Assembly: GCA_032622095.1 (NCBI GenBank)
Contig: CP136065.1
Location: forward strand, 208,048,151 to 208,112,150
DNA: 64,000 nucleotides
Direction of reading: 5' to 3'
Source: Siphonodentalium dalli
Lineage: Eukaryota; Mollusca; Scaphopoda; Gadilida; Siphonodentaliidae
The stretch's first letter is position 1, and each line of letters starts with the position of its first letter. Made by a program: the position numbers and the translations under genes. The notes under the pieces are model-generated. The model made no database searches. It saw only the letters and a list, made by a program, of their open reading frames with translations, and was not told the DNA's origin. Below, piece by piece: positions 34,304 to 45,022 of this stretch.

Positions 34304-34955
34304 GGGGACGATTCCTTTCATTACGCTCGCGTACTACGAGTAATAAAATTACAATGGGTAATGAATGGAATGATCAAGCGTAAATTCAGTGTACTGTAAA
34401 TACTCAGACGGTACCCTGGCTACACCTATAAGGCTATGGCCGAGGAGGTGTAGTTTCGAGAGTATTGTAATGTGATGTCACTTTCTGCGAAAAGATCGGT
34501 TGTCAACTGAGAAAGCACATGGAAAATATTTATGTAATGGAGTGAATGAATTTAATTTTTAATAATAATTTGTCTTAAAGTTAAACATGTAATATAGAGT
34601 TCAGAAATATATAATGCAATTGAATTCATGACAGTTAAAATTATTTATCCAAAGTTTTAGATACTTAGTGTCAAGGTTGTTCTAAAATTAGGTATTTTGC
34701 TTGTTCCATAAAAGTCAAAATTCTCGTTAGTTTCATTGTGAATATCAGATATTTTTTGCTCATTTACTGAAGTCTTCGTCCTCGCCCAGTGTGAGTTTTG
34801 TCAAATTTCCTGAATAAAAAAATATGTTTTGTTTGCAATTTTAGATTACTCCAATATGCTATTTTTATATTACTCCAGTGACTAAAAATTATTCCATTCA
34901 CTTTTACCCAGGGTAATTACTCATTGTAGCCTAGCATATTGAATGGAATCGCCCC
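34304..34955. mobile_element. ~650 bp MITE with ~68 bp inverted ends
   Basis: The left end GGGGACGATTCCTTTCATTA and the inverted right end GGGGCGATTCCATTCAATAT continue as imperfect inverted copies through AGTAAT, TACAATGAG or ACAATGGG and GTGAATGGAAT. The interior is AT-rich with no reading frame of note. Confidence 0.65.
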
Positions 34956-34959
34956 AAGG

Positions 34960-35360
34960 AAGTTGTGCTAATAAGTACAGATTAAGCTAAATACATGTAT
35001 GGTGGCAATCGCATGTGTCTATGAACTAAAAAGTGCCTATTCTACACACAGGGGCCTGTAACGCACTCCGCTGTCCGCCCCCCTTTTGCGCTGCCCATAT
35101 ACGCCGCTTAGAACTATATACGCGCCTGCTTCACGTTAATGGTAGGATAATAGACACAAGGGGAACTGTAGAAATTCACCTTTTTACCATCCCTCGGCAA
35201 TTGGACAAATTTAGGCCATTCACACCAGTAATGCTAACGATATAGCCACAGATGTATCGGCGAAGAATTCATCTTTCAATCAATACCACAAACTCCAATC
35301 AGAACCATTCATATACATAGCATTTGATAAATTTTTAATCACCGAATATTGTCTCTGAAG
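34960..35360. other. No gene recognised
   Basis: A 70-residue chance frame at 35033-35245 has no recognised domain. No repeats were noticed. Confidence 0.4.
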
Positions 35361-35362
35361 AG

Positions 35363-35490
35363 CGCAGCGCCTCATTTTAATATTCATTATGACCTGACCT
35401 CGATTCTAATACTGAGCGGTGATTGGCTGTGTCTACTATTGCAGTCATGGAAAGGTCAGGTCATAATGAATATTAAAATAAGGCGCTGCG
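35363..35490. repeat. 128 bp palindromic MITE, 38 bp arms with one mismatch
   Basis: The left arm CGCAGCGCCTCATTTTAATA then TTCATTATGACCTGACCT is matched by an inverted right arm at 35453-35490 with a single mismatch. The ~52 bp loop is ordinary sequence. The near-identity of the arms suggests a young insertion or conversion between arms. Confidence 0.85.
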
Positions 35491-35494
35491 TGAT

Positions 35495-36220
35495 TCGTAA
35501 ACAAAAAATGAAAAAAAGTTGGAATTATCGACAGATTTCTCATCTATAGTAATTGATTACTGATGATGTGTTGATTTGAATGAGTAAATAAATAATTTCA
35601 GTGATCCAACTTAGACCCACAAATTTGAACAACAAAACGTCAAGACAAAAGCATAATTCTCTGGGTTTTCGGCATATTTCGTTAGAAAACACATCACTAT
35701 ATTAGTACTCTTGGGGTCCAAATAAGCATACATGTACGGTGCGAAATAAGAGTACAGTGTGGACAATTCTGCTAAATCCAGTAAGAGTACCGGGTGGAAT
35801 AAGAGTACAGGGTGGCAATTTACAACATGGTAGCAAGTCTATTTGAAATGTTATGAGGTTAACCATATATATTTCTCATATTGTGCACTGTTTGTTGTCA
35901 TAGGAATTACCAAACAGACTTCCAGCAACAAGTTTGTACTATCTTTTCCTGATCTGATTAAAGGCTCCAGCAATTCTGATGTATATGTCAAAAGCATTAT
36001 CAATTGAATATGTATGTTTTTTACTCACCCAGCCCTGCGACATTGGCTAATCTATGCGATGTTTCGAATTGAAATGACGATCAAATACTTACAACAGCAA
36101 TTTCAGTGAGCAGCAAATCCAACGGTAAACGAAAAGGACAACGATGTTGTCATCATGTTGGCAATGATGGTGATTAGATGATGAAGATTCCACTATAATC
36201 AAAGTAATTGATCTGAAAAA
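35495..36220. other. No gene recognised
   Basis: Contains a short internal duplication of AAGAGTACNG(G/T)GTGG near 35750-35815. No coding signal. Confidence 0.4.
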
Positions 36221-36221
36221 T

Positions 36222-37562
36222 GGGGTGATACCCCGGTAATGACCACAGTATTATTTGTAGTATTCGGTATCCACAGCGGTATCGAAGCGGTCACTGCACT
36301 GGAGTTACGGTACCATTTGGTTATGATACCGCAGTCTATTAGTGGGTCATAATACAAAATTTGAAGAAAATAATACGTCCATGAGGATCTTGTTAAAGAT
36401 ACAGTAAGCATTGGCAGTGGGTAATGTTGTTAAAATAGTCACATTTGTTAAAACCGTCATATACCAATCATAAATATCGCGTAAATAATAAATTGCAGTA
36501 TGTTATTGTCATGTTAGTGCTCTGTGTTATGTAAACAAACGCCATGTTATGTGAACAAGCATTACGTAAAGAGTGTGCTATAAGCAACACACTCAACATC
36601 AAGGACACCCCAACTAATTGAACTTTTGTTAGAAATGCCACCAAATTGTTTACAACATACCGGTATACACTGTAGCTACATGTGTCGCTAATTTTCACCT
36701 CTCAAGATCGGTGTAGGATGGGTCACCATGAATTACTCTCCTAAACAATTGCCACAGTGTTGAGTGTTTTGCTTATCACTCACTATTTACGTTCTGCATA
36801 TAAACAAGCCCTCGACTCACACAAAGTGTGTTTTGTGGATAATAACGAACTCATATGATCATTATTCTATACTATTAGTATATTCTTGGGGAAATTTTCA
36901 TAATTTGGAACTGTTTCTAAATTATAACCTACTAGCTGATTTGCGCGACTTCGCCCAGGCTATTTAGAGATTTCTTTGTGATCGCCTCCATCTGGGCAGA
37001 ATACAAATTATTGTTCGATCAGTCTAGAAACATGCCTATATGAGCGAGGTGAAGGTCAAGGAAATGGTCGCACATGAAATTGGACCCGCCCATATTGTTC
37101 CTGGGTTCAAAGTACTAGTAGGCCTACATGTACATTTGATTCGGATCGGTCGAGGTCCAGAAACATGCCTATATGAGCGTATATGAGTGAGAGCAACATC
37201 AAGGACACAGTCGCACATGAAATTGGACCTGCCCATATTGTTCCCGCGATCAAAGTAGGCATACGTACATGTACATACATGTAACATGTATGTACCAAAT
37301 TTGATTGGATCGGTCAAGCAGTTTTCGAGTCACACACACAGACAGACAGAAGTTCCAAAACATAAAATAGGTAACGAAGGCCATCCATGCCTTTAAGTTC
37401 CACAGATATAAGGTGAATCACTGTATTTTATGTTCATGCCTGCGAACGGGGACTGCATGCATCATGGTGCAACCGCGGTGCACGCAGTGTTGAAGCGGTA
37501 ACCTCACCACAGTGTTGGAGGTTACCGCGGAATAATACTGCAGTATTACCGGGATGACACCA
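36222..37562. mobile_element. Inverted-repeat element with CCGGTAAT ends, carrying a retroposon fragment
   Basis: GGTGATACCCCGGTAATGAC then CACAGTATTATT at the left is matched, inverted, by GGTGTCATCCCGGTAATACT then GCAGTATTATT at the right. Internally both arms have GCGGTA words spaced similarly. The interior includes the retroposon-like block 36938-37348. ATG flanks both ends but is too short to claim as a duplication. Confidence 0.55.
36938..37348 (+). mobile_element. Retroposon-like fragment (CTAGCTGATTTGCGCG family), duplicated inside
   Basis: Starts CTAGCTGATTTGCGCGACTT. The phrase AGAAACATGCCTATATGAGC...CGCACATGAAATTGGACC(C/T)GCCCATATTG then occurs twice, about 140 bp apart (37026 and 37159). 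It ends with GTCACACACACAGACAGACA, a layout usual for animal retroposon tails. The opposite-strand relative is at 6660-6802. Confidence 0.55.
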
Positions 37563-38320
37563 TGTTAGAGGTGGTCAGTTACTTTTAAGTATAGCTGTAC
37601 CATACACTCATTGACAGTTTTTCCTGAATAACAACTTTTATCATTTGAATATAATCAAAAACATGACACAATTGGGATGATACAATGACATTAGCACAGA
37701 AGACGTATGATTGATGACCCTTTCAGTTGGCGATTATCACAAACTCCCTTTGCATAATGTAAATACATATGTATCACAAGATATAAATTATAACATACTC
37801 TGGGAATACATGTAGCTTATCGTCAATTTCATGCATAAGAAATTTTAAACATATCCTCATTCCTCTTCAACTTGTTTTATTTTATTTTCATGAAAAGGAA
37901 TAATAAATAGTGTGGTAAATGTATAAAGAATGACAAAAAGATTCAAATTAGCCATTTTCCCATGAAACTTTGGCCCGGCAAGCGAAGTACAAAAATTGAT
38001 GATACAGGTACCATATCTGAGAATGAATGTCGGAGTGTTCCCTTGTTGTATTGCGATAATTGCCAACCGACGGGATCATCGATCACACGACTTCTGTGCT
38101 AATGTCGATGTGTCATCACAATTTTGTCATGTTTTAATTATATTCAGAAGACGCAGACCAAGTTCGAATTTGGTCATAGCCCGATGATTTATTTTTTACA
38201 TAGAAAGCACTGTTTTCATGTTTTCCGCATAGTACGGTAACTTAGGAATATTCAACATACTTTCTTTATATCTGGCATGTGGTTCTCTTTTGAGAAGATG
38301 CTGGCTAAGTTCTGTTTTAT
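37563..38320. other. No gene recognised
   Basis: Short chance frames only; no repeats were noticed. Confidence 0.4.
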
Positions 38321-38508
38321 TGTCCCGGGGGACTATTCTAATCAGCTCCGCCTGTACGTCCATCCGTGGGTCCGTCGAGAGTTATAACTCCAGTAATGAT
38401 CATCCGATTTGATTGAAACTTGGTATGTAGGTGTCTCAACCAAGCACACAGGTGCTCTGCAATTTTGGGTTTGATCCGATGTTCTTTTATGGAGTTATTT
38501 CCCTTTTT

Positions 38509-39474
38509 TATACGCCCTTTTGAAAAAAAGGCCGTATTATAGTATTGGTCTGTCCGTCCGGGCGGGCGTCCGGGCGGGCGTCCGTCCGTTAACCTGTTGT
38601 CCGGATGATAACTTTAGTTAGAGTGAACCAAAATTAATAAAATTTGGTATGTGGGTTTATTAGCCGAAAAGTAAGTTCAAGTTCGAATTTGGGTTCCGCC
38701 CGCCAATTTTCACCGGAGTTATGCCCCTTATTTAACGTTTTTTGACTTAGAAAATCCTTGAAATTTGTTGTCCGGATGATAACTTTAGTATAGTTTATCG
38801 GAATGAATCCAAATTTGGTATATTACTTTCTCCCACCAAAACACAGGTCAAGTTCGAACTTGGGTTCTGTCCGACCATTTTTGGTAGAGTTATGCCCCTT
38901 TTTCGACTCAGAAAATTCAGTTTTTCTTATGTTTTTTGGTTTCCGGATGATAACTCGATTTTGGAATGTTTATACGCAAAACCCGTATTTTTGTGGATTA
39001 CATATATCGAAATACAGCTCAAGTCCGAATTTCGTTTTAATCCGATAATTTTTGCGAGAGTTATGGCCCCTTTTTTGACGTTATTTGACTTAGAAAATCC
39101 ATGAAATTTGTTGTCCGGATGATAACTTTAGTTAGAGTGAACCGATTTCAATCAAATTTGGTATGTGGGTTTATTAGGAGAAAAGACAGCTCAAGTTCGA
39201 ATTTGGGTTCCGTCCGCCAATTTTCACCGGAGTTATGCCCCTTATTTGACGTAATTTGACTTGGAAAATCCCTGAAATTTGTTGTCCGCATGATAACTTT
39301 ACTAGAGCTTATCGGATTCAATGATAATTTGGTATATTACTTTCTCCCACCAAAACACAGGTCAAATTCAAATTTGAGTTCCGTCCGCCAATTTTTACCA
39401 GAGTTATATCCCTTTTTTACCAGTTTCCGCCGACCCAAGAGGGCGTATATTGCACGCCCAGCGTAGCTCTTGTT
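38509..39474 (+). mobile_element. Helitron-like (GTCC)n element E6, inserted in E5
   Basis: Begins TATACGCCCTTTTG with a GGCCGTAT partner (hairpin), then GTCCGTCCGGGCGGGCGTCC. Core repeats begin TTGTCCGGATGATAACTTTA at about 38597, 38767, 38939, 39111 and 39292 (170-181 bp apart). It ends with the hairpin GGGCGTATATTGCACGCCC at 39441-39459 and AGCGTAGCTCTTGTTC. Start and end hairpins share the ACGCCC/GGGCGT word. Non-coding. Confidence 0.7.
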
Positions 39475-39826
39475 CAATTTTTTTTTTACTTTTCTCACTT
39501 TTTCTGTTTCCGAATGATATCTCAAGTTTGGATACTTTAATTGCAAATACCGTTTTCATGTGGATCAGTCATATCTAGATACAGGTTGAGTTCGAATTTG
39601 AGTTTGATCCAATGAGTTTTCCTAGAGTTATGGACTTTTTTCGACCTAGAAAATTCAATTTTCTTCTTTTTTCTTTGGTTTGCAGATGATAACTCAAGTT
39701 TGGACTTTTCCATTGAAAATTCCGTTTTTTTGTGAGTCATTGATATCAAAATACAGGTCAAGTTCGAATTTGAGTTTGATCCAATGATTTTTCCCAGAGT
39801 TATGGGCCTTTCGACTTTGACAAACA

Positions 39827-41317
39827 TTTTTATGTTTACCCATACCATGTATGGTAAACATAGTGTCGTTGTCCGGATTGACCACTCGTCGTGCGTCCGT
39901 CCGTCCGTCTGTCCGTCCGTCTGTCTGTCTGTCCGTCCGTAGACACTTTACGTGTAATGCGATAACTCAAACATTTTTTACCTGATCAAATTTTGTATAT
40001 GGGGTTTTCAGCCCAAAATACAGATCGAGTTCGAATATGGGTTTGATCCGACTTTTTTTGACAGAGTTATGGCCCTTTTTCGACTTAGAATTCACGCATT
40101 CTGCCATAACTCAAACATTTTTTATCTGATCGGAACCAAATTTGGTATGTGAGTTTCTCGGCCCAAAATACAGATCGAGTTCGAATATGGGTTTGATCCG
40201 ACTTTTTATTACGGAGTTATGGCCCTTTTTCGACTTAGAATTAATGAATTTTGCCATAACTCAAACATTTTTTATCTGATCGGAACCAAATTTGGTATGT
40301 GAGTTTCTCGACCCAAAATACAGATCGAGTTCGAATATGGGTTTGATCGGAGTTTTTTTTACGGAGTTATGGCCCTTTTTCGACTTAGAATTCATGAATT
40401 CTGCCATAACTCAAACATTTTTTATCTGATTGAAACCAAATTTGGTGTATGAGTTTCTCAGACCAACATACAGATTGATTTCGAATATGGGTTTGATCGG
40501 ATTTTTTTCAATGGTGTTATGGTCCTTTGACATATGATTCAAACATACATGTACTTCGATAAATCAACCATTTTTCATCTGATAGGAACCAAATTTGGTA
40601 TGTGAGTTTCTCAACTCAAAATACAGAATGAGTTTGAATATGGGTTAGATCCAATTTGTTATACCAGAGATATGGCCCTTTTTAAACTAAGAATTATCCA
40701 GATTATAACCCAAGTAACTTACAATTAATGAATACCTGCTTCTCTGTGAGCAAGATAAAAGACAATATAGTTTATTGCTTTGAGAGTTATTTATAGCCCT
40801 CATATGTTAGGTCTGTATAAGAGACACAGTGAATTATTGGATAAATTGATTTAGCTATCTTTTTAACCACAACTTAGCCAGGTGAATTTATTTAACTAGA
40901 CCAATGGAGCTCTCTAAGTCCTTGGATGATGGGACTACATTGGATCAAACAGGGCAGAGATAGGTGATTTAACCCCTTTTACCCATTCCATGTCTTTTAA
41001 CCTTTTCCATTAAATAAATAATTATATTATTTTGATATCTCACATGGCAATTTGCAACAACATGAATAGAACTGCTCACACTATGATAGTGGTGACAGGC
41101 TCTAGAGTTTAGATGTTATATTAACCCTTCTATATTGACTCATACATTCCAATAATTTGTGTTATTACTGGTTATTATGTACATTTGTCATATACTACTT
41201 TAGATCATAACAGTATACTCTATAATTCAACATTAAAAGATTATGATTCTGATCTTAACAATTTACTATCACCAAGGGATGGGTTAAACATCTGCCGATC
41301 GTGATCGGCCTCTCGTT
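39827..41317 (+). mobile_element. Helitron-like (GTCC)n element E2, inserted in E5
   Basis: Begins TTTTTATG then the hairpin TACCCATACCATGTATGGTA, followed by a GTCCGTCC/GTCTGTCT tract (about 39893-39940). Core repeats start CTGCCATAACTCAAACATTT at 40101, 40251 and 40401 (exactly 150 bp apart), with a first unit at about 39957. It ends with the perfect hairpin GCCGATCGTGATCGGC at 41294-41309 then CTCTCGTT. Both ends match E3 (29936-32220) in opposite orientation, so these two copies define the family borders. Confidence 0.8.
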
Positions 41318-41507
41318 TTTAATTTTCTGTATGAGGGTACCTTCATGGTGTAATCAAATCCTCCTACAGTTTTGATCGTAGATATTTGAAAATTCAGAGT
41401 ATTGTTACCCACATATTGCACATATTATTAACCCTTTCAACATTTTTTTAATTTCTTTAACAAAGCGGCATCGACTTGCCACGTTATCGGGGGACACTGT
41501 GATCGGC

Positions 41508-43006
41508 CGACCTTTTATTGAGATTATATTTAAGTTTGGTGTTATGATCCACAGGTCAGCATATTTCTAGACGGTCTTCGAACTCTTTGCAAATGCATAG
41601 AACAGAAAAAACTATGTTTTTACATTATGATTAAGTAATGTAGATTTCAGTTATAATACAGTAAATAGGATGATAGAACTAAGAGGAGATTGGATCCTAC
41701 AAATTTCCAGAAAAAAAGAGCAATGATGACCCAAATGTCTCGTTAAACTGATTTCAATGATAACAAATCATCGAAATCTTCTGAGCTCTTTCTGTTGTTA
41801 ACTCATTCACTCCTAATGGTTTCTCCCATTCAGGTCGAAACAGATTACACTGGATTGTTCTATTTATCATTTAATGGGATGTTCTGATGAACAGGGTTTG
41901 CGCTGCCACTTGCCAAATTTGCCAATGGCAAAAATAATTCACATTTGGCAAAAAACATTTTCATTTGGCAAAAGTTTTGGCAAATCACCTTTTAATTCCT
42001 CAAGAAAGTTGAAAAATATTGGTCAATCAATACCATTCATTTCATGAAACTCTTACAACATAATTATATTACAGTGCTGTTTTATGAGGTTTAGGAAAGT
42101 TAACATCTCTAGTAAGATGCAGTTAATCTCATAGCATTAGTACTGATCGTTGGAGGGATAACTAGTATTTAGTGTGGTGGTGTTTACATAGTTAATCCTC
42201 CTGTGATGTGCCCTTCTGATGAAGCAACCCTTCTACCATTGTATTGCCCGGTGATTGGATTATTGTTGTATGATAACCACAGTAGAGATGCCAGTATAAT
42301 TAATTATTAACTACTGTTTTTCTATCGAAATCAAAAGTCGTTTAAACCGCGAGTGTCCAAACATAAGACTTAAGGTTGCAGAAAATGATACTATCAGGGA
42401 TATCATTTGGCAAATGCTAAAATAATTTGGCAAAAATATTTTCATTTGGCAAAAGTTAATTTTGGTCCAGCGCGGACCATGCTGATGAATACAAGCACAC
42501 AGGCAGAGAAAAACACAAGGGATGCCCATATCATGCTCAACATTTTGATAGTGGTTTACATGTGTCCGTCCGTTCATACATGTATGTCTCAACCATGGGT
42601 TATCGGATCTCAATGAAATTTGGTTTGTAGGTTAGGCATCGGGAAGGCATTCAAAAGAGAGTTCATTGACGTTCATATTTTCCGTTCAATAGAGTTATTT
42701 AATATCACTCTTTGTTCTTCTGAAAATGTTGGATTTCCGCTAAATCATGGGTTATCGGATCACGATGAAATTTGGTATGCATGTTTGGCTGGCACCAGGA
42801 CGTCTTTCATTGACATAACATTTGTCTACCTGGTCGACAGTGATGGCTGAAATCTACATTGTATCCCCATCAAAAGTCTGGTTGCCTTTTAAGAGCTGTC
42901 ATATGATGAGTTAATCGTGACGGTCTTCATATACAAAACTGTTAGGATACTATACGATTGCTGAAGACAAGATACTTTTGTCTTGTTAAAACTATGCATT
43001 CTATAA
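41508..43006 (+). repeat. Segmental duplication, copy A (with hAT insertion)
   Basis: From CCTTTTATTGAGATTATATT onward the sequence is nearly identical to copy B (43233-44010) for ~380 bp. It is then interrupted by the MITE at 41892-42481 and resumes with ATACAAGCACACAGGCAGAG. After about 42555 the copies diverge but realign near 42840 (GTGATGGCTGAAATCTA) to about 43000 (CGATTGCTGAAGACA). Confidence 0.85.
41892..42481. mobile_element. hAT MITE with perfect 8 bp target duplication
   Basis: The ends are CAGGGTTTGCGCTG and, inverted, CATGGTCCGCGCTG. The flanks are CTGATGAA at 41884-41891 and CTGATGAA at 42482-42489, a perfect 8 bp duplication as expected for hAT. The paralogous copy B has a single, slightly changed site (TGTGATGGATACAAG at about 43619) and no insert. 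TTTGGCAAAA words repeat near both ends (41930-41980 and 42408-42455). The 590 bp body has no transposase frame. Confidence 0.92.
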
Positions 43007-43232
43007 CTCATAATTCCTTGTAAAGCAATTCCTATAGTAATTTAGTAAATCATTCTCATGGTGTCAAGCCTACCTACCCCTGTCACCCTTTACGATATTG
43101 TTATCAATATATTGCTGATGTACAACATGTTTAAGGATGACGGAAAGTATTGTTTTTCACAGAGTTATTCCCCTTTCTTGATTTAGAAAGTCAACCTCAT
43201 ATTAATGATAACCATCTATTTTCGTGGGAATT

Positions 43233-44010
43233 GTGGTCGGTGACCTTTTATTGAGATTATATTTAAGTTTGGTGTTATGATCCACAGGTCAGCATGTTTC
43301 TAGACGGTCTTCGAACTCTGCAAATGCATAGAACAGAAAAAACAATTAATGTTTTTTCATTATGATTAAGTAATGTAGATTTCAGTTATAATACAGTAAA
43401 TATGATGATAGAACTAAGAGGAGATTGGATCCTACAAATTTCCAGAAAAAAAAGAGCAATGATGACCCAAATGTCTCGTTAAACTGATTTCAATGATAAC
43501 AAATCATCGAAATCTTCTGAGCTCTTTCTGTTGTTAACTCATTCACTCCTAATGGTTTCTACCATTCAGGTCGAAACAGATTACACTGGATTGTTCTATT
43601 TATCATTTAATGGGATGTTGTGATGGATACAAGCACACAGGCAGAGAAAAACCCAATGGATGCCCATATCATGCTCAACATTTTTATACCCCCATCCAAA
43701 AGATTGGGGGTATACCGGATTACATCCGTCTGTCCGTCCGCTCATATATCCCAACCATGGGTTATCGGAACTCAATGAAGTTTGGTATTCAGGAGGGCTT
43801 TCAAAAGAGGGTTCATTGACGTAGCGTTTGTCTAACTGTTTTCACTGAGTGATGGCTGAAATCTATGTTGTATCCCCATAAACAGTCTGGTTACCAATGA
43901 AGAGTTGTCATATGATGAGTTAATCGTGACGGTCTTCCTATACAAAATTGTGAGGACACTATACGATTGCTGAAGACAGTTTCTTTTGTCTGGTTACAGG
44001 CCTTTAAATC
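43233..44010 (+). repeat. Segmental duplication, copy B (empty site)
   Basis: Paralogue of 41508-43006 lacking the hAT MITE. It carries a (GTCC)n element start at about 43685-43740: hairpin ATACCCCCATCC...GATTGGGGGTAT, then GTCTGTCCGTCCG. This start is missing or altered in copy A. The end module GTGGTCGGTGACCTTTTATT lies immediately before and at its left border (43227-43246). Confidence 0.8.
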
Positions 44011-44014
44011 CATC

Positions 44015-44980
44015 AAAATTTGCGAGAATCAATAAGTGATTTCACTTACTCACGGCGAATCCGCCATTTGGTCTCCGGAGGTCAAATATGACTCCAGTCT
44101 GGGAATTCCCAAAATAAAATGGCAACAGGTCGTTATCGTATCGCAGGTGCGAGAACTTCATAAAACTATTTAAACACTCACCCTGGATGCATACGATACA
44201 TAGGTTTCGCACAGTAGATGGATTGGATGTATCACGTATGTTTTTGAGTTATTTTTTTAACGCAAGAACTCGCTATTTATCAGTAACTTATGGGAATTTC
44301 TTTGACAAAAAAGGGCGTCTGAATGTCTGCATCGTCACCAGATCCTAACTATAGATGACATGGCCAAAAAACAATTCTTAAACACGTAGTTGCACTCAGA
44401 ATAAATGAAATTAAGCCATAAAATGTTGATAAAAAATTCTCGCACTCAGCTGTCGAATGTTTACAAATGGTCGAAATGGATGCTACTTCTCAACTTTGAC
44501 CTTTTACCGGCTTTTACCGGTGGGTTGGATAAAAAGCTAGGAATCGGACCATATGGAACCATCGGCCATCTTGAAAATCGTGAACCAGTTAAAAGGCTTA
44601 TTAATAGCATTTATGTAGCGAATCAGCTGCTTTTACAAGAATCAAACTGAGAATCAAGAATCTGATTCTGATGAAAGGGTGGGGCTGCAGTTTGAAATCT
44701 TGCTAGAACACTCTCAATTCACCAGGACCTCTTCTGTACATCCCTGACCAATCGTAGACATGTGAAAATAGACCTTTCCCAGACAATATAGAGGGCTTTG
44801 GTTGCTTAAATCTGTAATTGGTTAGCTGTAGATTTTTCAGGTCTCATTTGAAGTATACTGATAAAACACCCCATTGTAACATACCGGTACCGGTATACTA
44901 GAACAATATTTGCATGTACATTGTATGTTGAGATTAGTAAATCAGCACCCTGCTTGATTGCGCAAATTTCTAGATTGTAT
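44015..44980. other. No gene recognised
   Basis: An 81-residue frame at 44405-44650 has no recognised motif. Short TTTTACCGG and TACCGGTACCGGTA words occur. No exon can be supported. Confidence 0.4.
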
Positions 44981-44983
44981 TTG

Positions 44984-45008
44984 CCCCCCCCCCCCCCCCC
45001 CCCCCCCC
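44984..45008 (+). repeat. Poly-C run of 25
   Basis: An uninterrupted run of 25 C just before element E4. It may vary in length and is a likely sequencing trouble spot. Confidence 0.95.
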
Positions 45009-45022
45009 GAATTTTTTTTTCT

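Larger units (their letters stand above)
38323..41519 (+). mobile_element. Helitron-like (GTCC)n element E5, split by two others
   Basis: The 5' part at 38323 reads CCCGGGGGACTATTCTAATC, then GTCC-type words and part of a core repeat. The 3' part at 41488-41519 reads TCGGGGGACACTGTGATCGG then CCGACCTTTTATTG, matching the end of element E4 (45675-45704). Element E6 (38509-39474) and element E2 (39827-41317) interrupt it. Core-repeat sequence resumes at 39476-39826 and ordinary 3' sequence at 41318. This reconstruction of nesting is inference from matching ends. Confidence 0.6.
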
